Positions 42,140 to 51,635 are shown, counted from the stretch's first letter. The stretch: 64,000 nucleotides of DNA from Pseudomonadota bacterium (GCA_023423655.1 JAFAFE010000006.1:186001-250000); one strand, 5' to 3'. Made by a program: numbers and translations. The notes: a model not told the origin generated them from the sequence alone.

Positions 42140-43342
42140 ATGACCGCACCCTCCGAAACTCGCACCGATCCCGTCGTTATCCTCTCCTTCGCACGCACGC
42201 CGATGGGCAGTTTCCAAGGTAGCCTGTCGGGCGCGTCGGCCACCGACCTTGGCGCAACCGCCGTCAAGGCAGCGGTCGAGCGCGCTGGCGTGGACAGCGC
42301 GGACATTGAGCGCATCTATATGGGGTGTGTGTTGCCTGCAGGCTTGGGCCAAGCCCCTGCCCGTCAGGCTGCTTTGAAAGCGGGCCTCCCCCAATCGGTC
42401 GAAGCCACCACGGTCAACAAAATGTGCGGATCGGGGATGCAGGCCGCAATCATGGGCGAAGAGGCGCTGGCGTCGGGCAATGTCGATATGCTCGTCATTG
42501 GCGGCATGGAGTCGATGACCAACGCGCCTTATCTGCTCGCCAAGCATCGTGGCGGCGCGCGCATCGGCCATGACCGCATCATGGACTCGATGTTCTTGGA
42601 CGGCCTTGAAGATGCCTATGAGCCGGGCCGCGCAATGGGTAGCTTTGCCGAAGAAACTGCGGGCGAATATCAATTCACCCGCCACGATCAGGATGCCTAT
42701 GCGATTGCCTCGCTCAGCCGCGCGCAGGATGCGCAGGAAAAGGGCCTGTTCGACCTTGAAATCGTTCCGGTCACGATCAAGGGCCGCAAGGGCGATGAAG
42801 TGGTGACGCAGGACGAACAACCGCCCAAGGGTGATGTTACTAAAATCCCGACGCTGAAGCCCGCTTTCGCTAAGGATGGCACGATTACCGCAGCCAATGC
42901 CTCATCCATTTCGGATGGCGCGGCGGCGCTGGTCTTGACGCGCCAAAGCGTGGCAGATGCCAAGGGCTTGAAGCCGGTTGCGCGCATCGTGGCCACCGCC
43001 GCCCACGCGCATGAGCCCGCCAAATTCACCACGGCGCCGGTCGATTCGATCAAGAAGGTGTTGGACAAGGCCGGTTGGAGCCTTGATGATGTCGACCTGT
43101 TCGAAGTCAATGAAGCCTTTGCCGTGGTCGCGATGATCGCGATGCGCGACCTTGGTATCCCGCACGACAAGATTAATGTGCATGGCGGCGCGACCGCACT
43201 CGGCCACCCGATCGGCGCAAGCGGTGCGCGGATTATGGCAACCCTCATTTCCGCGCTCCAGAGCCACAGTAAAAAGCGCGGCGTTGCGAGCCTGTGCATC
43301 GGCGGCGGCGAAGCGACAGCGGTTGCTGTGGAGTTGGTTTAA
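42140..43342 (+). CDS. Acetyl-CoA C-acetyltransferase (thiolase)
   Basis: A 400-residue thiolase. The nucleophilic Cys is in VNKMCGSGMQAAIMGEEAL, the catalytic His in HGGATALGHPIGASGARIM and the second Cys in SLCIGGGEATAVAVEL. It cleaves acetoacetyl-CoA (or joins two acetyl-CoA) and so can complete leucine degradation started by Ivd and MccAB; a role in fatty-acid or PHB metabolism is equally possible. Divergent from ivd across repeat A. Confidence 0.93.
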   Translation: MTAPSETRTDPVVILSFARTPMGSFQGSLSGASATDLGATAVKAAVERAGVDSADIERIYMGCVLPAGLGQAPARQAALKAGLPQSVEATTVNKMCGSGMQAAIMGEEALASGNVDMLVIGGMESMTNAPYLLAKHRGGARIGHDRIMDSMFLDGLEDAYEPGRAMGSFAEETAGEYQFTRHDQDAYAIASLSRAQDAQEKGLFDLEIVPVTIKGRKGDEVVTQDEQPPKGDVTKIPTLKPAFAKDGTITAANASSISDGAAALVLTRQSVADAKGLKPVARIVATAAHAHEPAKFTTAPVDSIKKVLDKAGWSLDDVDLFEVNEAFAVVAMIAMRDLGIPHDKINVHGGATALGHPIGASGARIMATLISALQSHSKKRGVASLCIGGGEATAVAVELV

Positions 43343-43374
43343 GGGATCGGGCTGAGCCAACTTATCCCCAAAAC

Positions 43375-43507
43375 CGCTAGTCCTGAACCTCTCGAAGGAC
43401 GGGGTGCATCAATACAACCCGCTAGTGCTGAGCTTGTCGAAGCACGGCTCTCAACTTTACACCATCCCATCGTGAAACCCGCCCTTCGACTGGCTCAGGG
43501 CTAGCGG
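43375..43507. repeat. Dispersed palindromic repeat, family B (copy 2)
   Basis: GCTAGTCCTGAACCTCTCGA with AGGAC, then GCTAGTGCTGAGCTTGTCGA with AGCAC, and finally CCTTCGACTGGCTCAGGGCT with AGCG. Three related segments lie in the gap after the thiolase. Confidence 0.75.
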
Positions 43508-43541
43508 ATTATATTTGGGTCGTGGTTGAGATTGCTCCCAT

Positions 43542-43580
43542 AAAAAACGCCGGACCATCACAGTCCGGCGTTTTCTTTTT
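43542..43580. terminator. Bidirectional terminator
   Basis: AAAAAACGCCGGAC and GTCCGGCGTTTT form a strong stem around CATCACA, with T-runs on both strands. It separates the thiolase and the convergent RcnB-like gene. Confidence 0.88.
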
Positions 43581-43595
43581 TCCCAACCCAACCTC

Positions 43596-44324
43596 TTACC
43601 AGAAGAAGTTGTGGATCACGTCAATTACGCGGCCACGGCGCATATCGACCAGCACGACGTCATTATAATAGCGCACCCAACGCGCACCATAAGGCGCGGG
43701 CGGCAAGCGATACTGATAGGGATCGTTGATCCAGTAGCGCGAACCATAATAGCCTGAACCCAAGCTAATCCCGATGCTCAACCGGCTATAGCCGCGCCCG
43801 CGATAGGGCGAATAATAGGTCGGCATCCGGTAACGGTCGCGATACTGGTTGCGATAGCCTTGCCAGTTATAACGACGGTCATTGCGCCAGCCATTATGCC
43901 AGCCATTGTTCGACGGGCGGCGATCATTATTCCAGCGGCGATCATGGTCGCGGACATTATCCCAACGCTGGTTATTGTTCCAGCGCCGGTCATTGTCGCG
44001 ACGATCATTGTCACGGCGGTCATTATTGCGCCAGTCATTGCCACGACGATCATTGTCGCGGCGGTCCTCATTCCAACGGCGTTGGTCATTCTGGCCGTTC
44101 CAGCGGCGCTGTTCGGGGCGAACCTCGCGATGTTGTTGGACGCGCGGCTGCTGGCTGCGCTGGTGGTTACCGCGGTCCCAGCTCCGCTCGCTGCGTTGGC
44201 CGCGATTGTCGCCGCGACGCTCTTGTGCCTGTGCCACACCCGGCGCGATCATTGCGCCGAGCGCAACGGTTGCCACCAAGGCGTTGAGGCCGTTTTTCAA
44301 ATTGAACTTACCCATAAATGTCAT
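43596..44324 (-). CDS. RcnB-like exported Arg/Asn/Asp-rich protein
   Basis: A 242-residue protein with a signal peptide (LNALVATVALGAMIAPGVAQAQ). Residues about 35-165 are low complexity: repeated RRDNDRR, RRWN and DRRGNDWR units, very basic and polar. The C-terminal 70 residues (PYQYRLPPAPYGARWVRYYN, then DVVLVDMRRGRVIDVIHNFF) match the RcnB-type periplasmic domain. In E. coli RcnB affects nickel/cobalt homeostasis; here only the domain is known. GGAG seven bases before ATG 44324. Confidence 0.8.
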   Translation of the reverse strand: MTFMGKFNLKNGLNALVATVALGAMIAPGVAQAQERRGDNRGQRSERSWDRGNHQRSQQPRVQQHREVRPEQRRWNGQNDQRRWNEDRRDNDRRGNDWRNNDRRDNDRRDNDRRWNNNQRWDNVRDHDRRWNNDRRPSNNGWHNGWRNDRRYNWQGYRNQYRDRYRMPTYYSPYRGRGYSRLSIGISLGSGYYGSRYWINDPYQYRLPPAPYGARWVRYYNDVVLVDMRRGRVIDVIHNFFW

Positions 44325-44498
44325 AGCTTTTCTCCGGGAACCGGCCCCGGCACATTGGGCAAATCAGGGACAAGGGAGTCACGCCGGGACCGGTCTATCG
44401 CTGCTGATAGCGATTCGTTCCTTTGTGATGTCTGAATTGGACTGACAGCAAATAGACAGGTGACAGGACGCGCACCACCGCCGTCATGGCTGCGCCGC

Positions 44499-45734
44499 TC
44501 AATCCTCCGCGCGCATCTTGCCGGTAACGGCGGCGATATACGCGCAGATTAATGTGCCGACGACCGCCCAGATAAGGACGACACCCACGCCGATCGCTTG
44601 GGTGATAAGCTGGCTCACCAATGTCTGGTTGCCGTCAAAGCCAAGCCCGCCAAGCGCAGGCAAGAGGAAGGGCGCGACCAGCAAGGTGCCGGTTATGCCG
44701 CCGACGCCGTTCACAGCAACCACACCCGTCACATCGTCAAAGCGCGCACGAAGGCTTCGGGCCGCAAAGAAGCAGGCCAGCGCGCCAATCACACCGATGA
44801 CCATCGCCCCGCCGGGACTGGTATAACCAGCCGATGCGGTGACAGTCGCAAGGCCCGACACCGCGCCCGTCGCCACGCCCAGCGCGCTATTCTTGCCGTC
44901 GAGCAAGCGTTCCAGCAACGCCCAGACTAAGGCGGCGGCTGAGGCGGCCAAATGGGTGTTGACGATGGCGATGACCGCATCGTCGGTGGCGGCAAGTTCT
45001 GACCCGCCGGTAAAGCCGAACCAGCCGATCCACAGCATTGCCGCGCCCGCAAGCGCGAACAAGGGCGTATAGCCGGTGTCGAGCGCCTGTTCGGGCGCGC
45101 TGCGCTTACCAACCACAAGCGCCGTCACCAGTGCCGAAACGCCCGCCGTTGCATGGACGACAAGACCGCCGGAAAAATCAAGCAGGCCAAGCGTACCTAG
45201 CCAGCCGCTCCACACCCAATGCGCCACCGGCACATAGACGATAAGCGTCCACAGGCTCGCAAAGCCGAGCAGCCAGCCAAAGCGCGCGCGGTCCACCACC
45301 GCGCCGACCGCAAGCATCGCGGCAACACAGGCAAAGCCCATCTGGAACAGCGCAAAAGCGGATTCCGGTACACTCGTATCGCCGCGCACCATGCCCAGAT
45401 TATTGAGCATCCAGTTAAAGCCGTCACCGATGTAGCTGCCGCCCGTAGGCGAAAAGACAAGGCTGTAACCGATGATGATCCACAGCAAGGACACAGCGGC
45501 AACAATCGCCAGCAGGCTCGTCACCGCGCGGGTTGCGCCCTGCAAATTGGCCGACCGTCCGGCATAGTAAAGCGCGAGGCCGGGGAGCGCCATGAACAGG
45601 ACCAAAGCAGACGCCGCCAGCATCCAGCCTGTATCACCGCTATCGGCAACCAGCTCCTGCGCGCTTGCCGCCGTGGGGGCAAGGCTTACAGACAAGGTCA
45701 ATCCGGCAAGCAGCGCAACTTTGGCCAATTTCAT
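44499..45734 (-). CDS. amtB: Ammonium transporter
   Basis: A 411-residue Amt/MEP/Rh channel that conducts ammonium. It has a signal sequence (LAGLTLSVSLAPTAASAQEL), then 11 helices. The pore features are the first twin His in VHATAGVSALVTALVVGKR and the second in IVNTHLAASAAALVWALLER, and the start of the domain is DTGWMLAASALVLFMALPGL. No glnK gene lies next to it, unlike many amtB loci. Confidence 0.95.
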   Translation of the reverse strand: MKLAKVALLAGLTLSVSLAPTAASAQELVADSGDTGWMLAASALVLFMALPGLALYYAGRSANLQGATRAVTSLLAIVAAVSLLWIIIGYSLVFSPTGGSYIGDGFNWMLNNLGMVRGDTSVPESAFALFQMGFACVAAMLAVGAVVDRARFGWLLGFASLWTLIVYVPVAHWVWSGWLGTLGLLDFSGGLVVHATAGVSALVTALVVGKRSAPEQALDTGYTPLFALAGAAMLWIGWFGFTGGSELAATDDAVIAIVNTHLAASAAALVWALLERLLDGKNSALGVATGAVSGLATVTASAGYTSPGGAMVIGVIGALACFFAARSLRARFDDVTGVVAVNGVGGITGTLLVAPFLLPALGGLGFDGNQTLVSQLITQAIGVGVVLIWAVVGTLICAYIAAVTGKMRAED

Positions 45735-45894
45735 ATTTTATCCCCGCTTATCAATATGCTATTTGCAGTCACCCGCATGATAATGACGCCAGCCTATCAC
45801 CATCGGGCGCAAGCTGGAATGCGTAAACTACACGCTAACCCCGTAAAAATAGTAAACAGCTATAGGCCGTGCAAATGCGCCAGCGGAGCCGCGC

Positions 45895-46893
45895 TTATAC
45901 CCAGCCGTCCAGCACCTGATCGGGTGGCCGGTGGCCGTCGGACCAAGCCTGGATATTGGCGATAACCCGCCCGCCCGACGCTTCGCGGCCTTCAAAGGTT
46001 GCCGAGCCCATATGCGGCAACAACACGACATTATCGAGCGTGAGCAAGCGCGGGTCGATCTTTGGCCCTTGGCTGTAAACATCGAGGCCCGCGCCCGCAA
46101 TCTTGCCCTTGGCCAGCGCATCCACCAGCGCGGCCTCTTCGATAATCTCGCCGCGCGCGGTGTTGATAATATAAGCGGTGGGCTTCATCGCGGCGATGCG
46201 CGCGGCATTGACCAGCTCGTGCGTTTCGTTCGTGTGCGGGCAATGGATGGAAACAATATCGGCAATCCTGAGCAATGTGTCGGGCGTCGCATGGTAGCTT
46301 GCGCCCAATTCCTGTTCCAGCGTTTCGGGAAGGCGTCGCCGGTTATGATAATGGACCGACAGGCCGAACGCGCGCGCGCGCCGCGCGACCGCCTGCCCGA
46401 TGCGGCCCATGCCGATAATGCCGACAATCTTGCCGCCGATGCGATGGCCGAGCATCCCCGAAGGGGTCCAGCCTTTCCACGCGCCCGCCCGCACCAGCTT
46501 TTCGCCTTCCGCCAAACGGCGCGGCACGGCGAGAATAAGCGCCATCGCCATATCGGCGGTGTCTTCGGTAAAGACGCCCGGCGTATTGGTGACGATAATG
46601 CCCTTGGCGCGCGCGGCCTTGAGGTCGATATGGTCGATACCATTGCCGAAATTGGCGATAAGCTTGAGCCTTGGCCCGGCTTTGCCGATCAGGTCCGCCG
46701 TCAGATGATCGTTGAGCGTCGGCACCAGCACATCGCAATCCTGCATCGCGGCGACCAGTTCGGCATCATCCATATCATGGTCATCGGCGCTCAACACCGT
46801 TTCGAACAATTCGGCCATGCGCGCTTCGGCATGGGGTGCCAAGCGGCGGGTGACGATGATGCGCGGACGCGAAGGACGATCGGTTTCGGTCAT
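45895..46893 (-). CDS. D-2-hydroxyacid dehydrogenase (glyoxylate/hydroxypyruvate reductase type)
   Basis: 332 residues. The NAD(P)-binding loop is GIIGMGRIGQAVARRARAFG. Substrate-binding and catalytic positions are seen in NFGNGIDHIDLKAARAKGII, INTARGEIIEEAALVDALAK (Arg), AGLDVYSQGPKIDPRLLTLD (Glu expected near here) and LLPHMGSATFEGREASG (His). The closest known activities are D-glycerate or glyoxylate/hydroxypyruvate reduction. Whether NADH or NADPH is used cannot be said safely. Confidence 0.88.
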   Translation of the reverse strand: MTETDRPSRPRIIVTRRLAPHAEARMAELFETVLSADDHDMDDAELVAAMQDCDVLVPTLNDHLTADLIGKAGPRLKLIANFGNGIDHIDLKAARAKGIIVTNTPGVFTEDTADMAMALILAVPRRLAEGEKLVRAGAWKGWTPSGMLGHRIGGKIVGIIGMGRIGQAVARRARAFGLSVHYHNRRRLPETLEQELGASYHATPDTLLRIADIVSIHCPHTNETHELVNAARIAAMKPTAYIINTARGEIIEEAALVDALAKGKIAGAGLDVYSQGPKIDPRLLTLDNVVLLPHMGSATFEGREASGGRVIANIQAWSDGHRPPDQVLDGWV

Positions 46894-47111
46894 GATGCTA
46901 GCTTTACGGGCTTCCTCTTAAGGCCTATATCGGCCCGTCTTAGGCGGGGCATGGTTCGGGCGCAATGGCCCGCGACACGTGTGTGGCGCACCTTGTTTAA
47001 GGCTCCGGAAAGCGGGGCCGGCCAGCATTGTGCGGAAATGTAACAAGTTTACAGCTTTGCCCCCGCGCAACGCTTGCCCGCGCGCGCGGCTTATGGCACT
47101 GGTTTATTCCC

Positions 47112-47588
47112 ATGAACCGCCGCCTTCTTCCCCTGTTTCTGCTGCCGCTCCTCGCCTCTTTTGCCGCCGCGCCGCTGGCTGCCCAAGAGGAGCGCAAGAC
47201 ACCCTATTGGGCGTCGATTGCGACCGATGATGCGCGGATGCGTAAAGGGCCGTCCGAAGCGATGCCGGTGATGTGGCAATATCGCCGCGAAAATCTTCCG
47301 ATCAAGGTGATCGAAGTCTATCAGAATTGGCGCAAGATCGAAGACCCTGACGGCACACAAGGCTGGATGGCCGCACGGCTTTTGTCGGCCAAACGCTCGG
47401 CCATAGTCGTCGGTGCAATCCGCCCGATGCGCGACGCGCCCAAGGATGACGCCAATGTCGCCTACCGCGCCGAACCCGGTGTCGTCGGCTTCATCACCGA
47501 TTGCAGCAAGGGCTGGTGCGTATTCAATGTCGGCGGCAAACGCGGCTATATCCGCGAAAGCCATATTTGGGGCGCAGGCGAGCCATAG
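47112..47588 (+). CDS. Exported SH3-domain protein
   Basis: 158 residues from ATG 47112 (MNRRLLPLFLLPLLASFAAA, a signal peptide ending APLAAQ). Two bacterial SH3-like segments follow: WASIATDDARMRKGPSEAMP to WRKIEDPDGTQGWMAARLLS, and VVGAIRPMRDAPKDDANVAY to WCVFNVGGKRGYIRESHIWG. This is the DUF1058-type arrangement common in alphaproteobacteria, expected in the periplasm and probably binding cell-wall or protein ligands. The frame extends 28 codons upstream, but without a plausible signal. Confidence 0.85.
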   Translation: MNRRLLPLFLLPLLASFAAAPLAAQEERKTPYWASIATDDARMRKGPSEAMPVMWQYRRENLPIKVIEVYQNWRKIEDPDGTQGWMAARLLSAKRSAIVVGAIRPMRDAPKDDANVAYRAEPGVVGFITDCSKGWCVFNVGGKRGYIRESHIWGAGEP

Positions 47589-47631
47589 GGCGCGCAATTC
47601 CGCTCATTCTCCCGATTGCTCCTTTTGCGTT

Positions 47632-47721
47632 CGTCATTCCCGCGAAAGCGGGAATCCATCTCGTTCCCTTGCGTTTTGCCTAATGGTCCGGAGATGGATC
47701 CCCGCCTGCGCGGGGATGACG
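47632..47721. repeat. Dispersed inverted repeat, family A (copy 3)
   Basis: CGTCATTCCCGCGAAAGCGG with GAATCCATCTCG at the left and GGAGATGGATCCCCGCCTGC with GCGGGGATGACG at the right. It is one of two repeats filling the 346-bp gap before the DUF885 genes. Confidence 0.85.
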
Positions 47722-47750
47722 GGGGTTGGGAAGGTTACTACCCCACCCCC

Positions 47751-47847
47751 GTTCGTCCAGAGTAGGCCGAAGGCCGTATCGAAGGACAGGCAGGCGTGCG
47801 CAACTTGTCCTTCGATACGCAGCTTCGCTGCTACTCTGGACTAACGG
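47751..47847. repeat. Dispersed inverted repeat, family B-like (copy 3)
   Basis: GTTCGTCCAGAGTAG at the left and CTACTCTGGACTAACG at the right enclose GTATCGAAGGACA and TGTCCTTCGATAC, giving two nested stems. Adjacent to family A copy 3. Confidence 0.75.
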
Positions 47848-47934
47848 CAGAAGATGTCTCCCCCCTCCCCCAAACCGGCTTGCGCGCTCCACATGAACGC
47901 CTATGGTCCGGACAATCATAATGAACAGGAGTCG

Positions 47935-49815
47935 ATGATCCCCATGAAAGCTTCCTCCCCGAGAGCCATTTTATTGCGTCTGGCCGCAATTTCCTTGCCT
48001 GCTCTGATGCTTGGCGCCTGCGCCAGCACCGCAACGCCGGGCGAAAGTGCGGGCGCGACTCCGCCGCCAGCATCGCCGGACCTTCCTGCTGCCCAAGTCG
48101 ACCAAGCGGCTGCGCTTAAAAAATTATTCGCCGATGCGGATGAAGCCGAACTGAAACTCAATCCGGTCAGCGCAATTTATCGCGGCGATATGCGCTATGC
48201 CGACAAGCTGGGCGATTATTATAGCGATGCGTTCGACGTAGCATCCAAAAAGCTGGTCGAGGATAATCTGGCAGGGCTCGCCAAGATTGACCGTGGGGCG
48301 CTCAACCCGACCGACCAGCTTGCTTATGATGTGTTCAAATTCACCAATGAGGACCGGCTGGTCGATTATCGCCCCGAATATATGGCGCTGACCCAAGGGC
48401 GGCCGATGAACCATTTTTACGGGCTGCACACCATGTACCCGACCTTTTCGAGCGGTCAGGGCGGCGCGCCCTACAAGACCGTCACAGACTATGAAAATGG
48501 TTTGAAGCGCAACAAGGAATTTGTGTCGATGATGGACCGCGCGATTGCGCGTTTCAAACAGGGGCAAGCAGCCGGTGTCGTCGAAACCAAGATGACGACC
48601 AATAATATGATTGGACAAATCGACGCGCAGCTTAAGCAAAAGCTGATGGAATCGCCCTATTCGGGGCCAATCCGCAACTTCCCCAAAGAATTTTCGCAAG
48701 CCGATAAGGATCGTTTCACGGCCGCCTATAGCGCGTCGATCCAGAATGAAATTTACCCTGTCCTCACCCGCCTTCGCGACTATCTCAAAAATGACTATTT
48801 GAAGAGCGCGCGCGATGGCGTGGGCCTCAAATATATGAAGGGCGGCGATATGCTCTATCAACGCCTGATCGACAATACACTCACCATCCATATGACGCCG
48901 GACGAGGTGCATAATCTGGGCCTGAGCGAAGTCGCGCGCATCCATAAGGGGATGGAAGAGGTCAAAACCGAGGTCGGCTTCAAAGGCACGCTCGCGCAGT
49001 TTTTCGACCATCTGCGCACCGACCCGAAACTCAAGATGAAGAGCCGCGACGCGCTCACCCAAGGCTATTATAAAATTGGCGCAGCGGTAGACGCCAAGGT
49101 GCCGGATTATTTTTCGACTATCCCCAAGAGCAAATTGGAAATCCGCCCTTACGAAGAGTTCCGCGAAAAATATGAAGCGGGCGGCAGCTATGAATCCGGT
49201 TCGCCCGACGGATCGCGTCCGGGACGTTTCTATTTCAACGCTTATGACCTCCCTTCGCGCACCACGCCGGGGATGACCACGCTCTATTTGCACGAAGGCG
49301 CGCCGGGGCATCATTTCCAGATCAGTCTGGCGCAGGAAAATGAAGCACTCCCGCCCTTCATGCGCTTTGGCGGCAATACCGCTTATGTCGAAGGCTGGGC
49401 GCTTTATGCCGAAACTTTGGGCTATCCGATGGGCTTTTATGCCGACCCCTATCAGCGCATGGGAACGCTGTCCGACGAAATGCTGCGCGCGATGCGGCTG
49501 GTCGTCGATAGCGGCATCCATGCCAAAGGTTGGACGCGCGAACAGGCGATCGACTATATGCTCGCCAATAGTGATATGGGTAAAACCGACGCGACCGCCG
49601 AGGTTGAACGCTATATCGCCATCCCCAGTCAGGCACTCGCTTACAAGGTCGGCGCGCTCACCATCCAGCGCCTACGCCAAAAGGCGGAAAGCGAACTCGG
49701 CCCGAAATTCGACATTAAGGAATTTCACGAGCAGGTGCTGATGACCGGCTCCCTGCCGCTGAAAATATTGGAAGAAAAAATCGACCGCTGGATTGCAGCG
49801 AAGAAGGGAGCATAA
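47935..49815 (+). CDS. DUF885 family lipoprotein (first of a tandem pair)
   Basis: About 626 residues from ATG 47935 (GGAG five bases upstream; the open frame upstream lies in repeats). The signal peptide has a lipobox (LPALMLGAC). The domain runs to the end: FADADEAELKLNPVSAIYRG, GRPMNHFYGLHTMYPTFSSG, and the metallopeptidase-like TLYLHEGAPGHHFQISLAQE, which resembles a gluzincin HExxH-type site. C-terminal SQALAYKVGALTIQRLRQKA is also conserved. The biochemical activity of DUF885 proteins is not well established. The next gene is a close paralogue, 5 bp away. Confidence 0.9.
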   Translation: MIPMKASSPRAILLRLAAISLPALMLGACASTATPGESAGATPPPASPDLPAAQVDQAAALKKLFADADEAELKLNPVSAIYRGDMRYADKLGDYYSDAFDVASKKLVEDNLAGLAKIDRGALNPTDQLAYDVFKFTNEDRLVDYRPEYMALTQGRPMNHFYGLHTMYPTFSSGQGGAPYKTVTDYENGLKRNKEFVSMMDRAIARFKQGQAAGVVETKMTTNNMIGQIDAQLKQKLMESPYSGPIRNFPKEFSQADKDRFTAAYSASIQNEIYPVLTRLRDYLKNDYLKSARDGVGLKYMKGGDMLYQRLIDNTLTIHMTPDEVHNLGLSEVARIHKGMEEVKTEVGFKGTLAQFFDHLRTDPKLKMKSRDALTQGYYKIGAAVDAKVPDYFSTIPKSKLEIRPYEEFREKYEAGGSYESGSPDGSRPGRFYFNAYDLPSRTTPGMTTLYLHEGAPGHHFQISLAQENEALPPFMRFGGNTAYVEGWALYAETLGYPMGFYADPYQRMGTLSDEMLRAMRLVVDSGIHAKGWTREQAIDYMLANSDMGKTDATAEVERYIAIPSQALAYKVGALTIQRLRQKAESELGPKFDIKEFHEQVLMTGSLPLKILEEKIDRWIAAKKGA

Positions 49816-49820
49816 GAGCC

Positions 49821-51635
49821 ATGAAACAGGGTATCCGGATTGTCTTGTTGGGGTGCGCGAGCTTGCTTGCGCAGCCTGTCCTCGCCTACACCTCGCCGCC
49901 TACGCCTGTCGTGGTGCAACCTCCGGCTGAAGCGGACCAGTTGAAGGCGCTGTTTGCCGCGAGCGATGAAGAGTCGCTCAAGCTTAATCCCAATATGGCG
50001 CTAAGCCGCGGCGACATGCGCTATGCCGACCAGATCGGCAATAATTTGACCGACGAATATGAAGCGGCTGCCAAGGCAGCAGCGGAAAAAAATCTCGCGG
50101 GGCTGGCCAATATTGACCGCAGCAAGCTCAACGAAACCGACCAGCTTGCCTATGATGTGTTCGCATATAGTAACAAACAGGCGCTCAAAAATTATAGCGA
50201 TGCGATCCGCCCGATCATCCGCGCGCGGCCGATGAACCATTTTTACGGACCGCATACCGGCTATCCGACCTTTTCGAGCGGCAAAGGCACCGCGCCGTTC
50301 AAAACGCTCGCCGATTATGACAATGCCCTCAAACGCCACACCCAATATCCGGGCGTCATTGATGCAGCGATTGCGCGTTTTCGCGAAGGCAAGGCCAATG
50401 GCTATGTCGAAACCAAGCTGACCGTCACCAATATGATCGCGCAAATCGACGCACAGCTTGCGCAAAGCGTCGAGGACAGCAGCTATTTCGGGCCGATCAA
50501 GATGATGCCCGCAAGCTTTACGCCTGCCGACAAGACACGGCTGGAGGCGGCCTACCGTGCGGCGATTGCGCGGGACATCCGGCCGTCCCTCGTCAAGCTG
50601 CGCGACTATCTCAAAAATGATTATCTGCCGACGGCGCGCGAGGGCGTCGGCCTTATGCATATGAAGGATGGCGCGGCTTTCTACCAGCATCTGATGGACC
50701 AGACGCTCACCATCCATATGACCCCGGACGAAGTGCATAATCTGGGCTTGAGCGAGGTCGCGCGCATCAAAAAAGGCATGGAAGATGTCCGCACCGAGGT
50801 CGGCTTCAAGGGCGATCTCAACGCCTTTTTCAACTATCTGCGCACCGACCCCAAATTCAAAAAACCGTCGCGCGAAGCCTTGACGCAAGGCTATTATGAT
50901 ATTGGCAAAACGGTCGATACCAAGATTGGGGCGCTGTTTTCGACCATCCCCAAGACCAAGCTTGAAATCCGCCCCTATGAGGAATTCCGCGAAAAATACG
51001 AAGCGGGCGGCTCCTATAATCGCGGCACGCCGGACGGGTCGCGGCCCGGTATTTTCTATTTCAACGCCTATAATCTGCCCGAACGCACGACGCCGGGGAT
51101 GACCACGCTCTACTTACATGAAGGCGCGCCGGGACATCATTTCCAGAATAGTCTGGCACAGGAAAATACCGCGCTTCCCAACTTCCTGCGCTTTGGCGGT
51201 TTTACCGCATTTGGGGAAGGCTGGGGGCTTTATGCCGAAACGCTGGGGCATGAAATGGGTCTTTATAAAGACCCCTATCAGCGGTTCGGCACATTGTCGG
51301 CGGAGATGCACCGCGCGATGCGGCTGGTGGTCGATACCGGTATCCACGCCAAAGGCTGGACCCGCGATCAGGCGGTTCAATATATGCTCGACAACAGCAA
51401 TATGGGCCGCTCCAATGTCGAGGCCGAAGTCGACCGCTATATCGCCATCCCCAGTCAGGCGCTCGCCTATAAGATCGGCGCGCTCACCATGTTGCGACTG
51501 CGCGACAAGGCGCAAAAGGCGCTCGGCCCCAAATTCGATATCAAGGATTTCCATGACCAGATATTGATGACTGGCCGCCTACCGCTCGAAATATTGGAAG
51601 CCAAGATCGACCGCTGGATTGCTGCCAAGAAATAA
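49821..51635 (+). CDS. DUF885 family secreted protein (second of a tandem pair)
   Basis: 604 residues: signal peptide (GIRIVLLGCASLLAQPVLAY; no lipobox in the usual place, so probably soluble). The same blocks as its neighbour are kept: FAASDEESLKLNPNMALSRG, RPMNHFYGPHTGYPTFSSGK, TLYLHEGAPGHHFQNSLAQE and the final RLPLEILEAKIDRWIAAKK. Similarity runs end to end, so the pair is a tandem duplication. The different N-terminal signals suggest one lipid-anchored and one soluble form. Stop-proximal repeats and a terminator follow. Confidence 0.9.
   Translation: MKQGIRIVLLGCASLLAQPVLAYTSPPTPVVVQPPAEADQLKALFAASDEESLKLNPNMALSRGDMRYADQIGNNLTDEYEAAAKAAAEKNLAGLANIDRSKLNETDQLAYDVFAYSNKQALKNYSDAIRPIIRARPMNHFYGPHTGYPTFSSGKGTAPFKTLADYDNALKRHTQYPGVIDAAIARFREGKANGYVETKLTVTNMIAQIDAQLAQSVEDSSYFGPIKMMPASFTPADKTRLEAAYRAAIARDIRPSLVKLRDYLKNDYLPTAREGVGLMHMKDGAAFYQHLMDQTLTIHMTPDEVHNLGLSEVARIKKGMEDVRTEVGFKGDLNAFFNYLRTDPKFKKPSREALTQGYYDIGKTVDTKIGALFSTIPKTKLEIRPYEEFREKYEAGGSYNRGTPDGSRPGIFYFNAYNLPERTTPGMTTLYLHEGAPGHHFQNSLAQENTALPNFLRFGGFTAFGEGWGLYAETLGHEMGLYKDPYQRFGTLSAEMHRAMRLVVDTGIHAKGWTRDQAVQYMLDNSNMGRSNVEAEVDRYIAIPSQALAYKIGALTMLRLRDKAQKALGPKFDIKDFHDQILMTGRLPLEILEAKIDRWIAAKK

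Noticed and set aside
43860..44445. Two + strand frames of about 190 codons, Ile/Val-rich or Arg/Ser-rich
   Set aside because: They are mirror readings of the RRDNDRR repeat region of the RcnB-like gene.
48124..49521. 465-codon open frame antisense to the first DUF885 gene
   Set aside because: It mirrors a well-supported gene with family motifs; the antisense product has no recognisable domain and no ribosome-binding site. Long antisense frames are common in GC-rich DNA.
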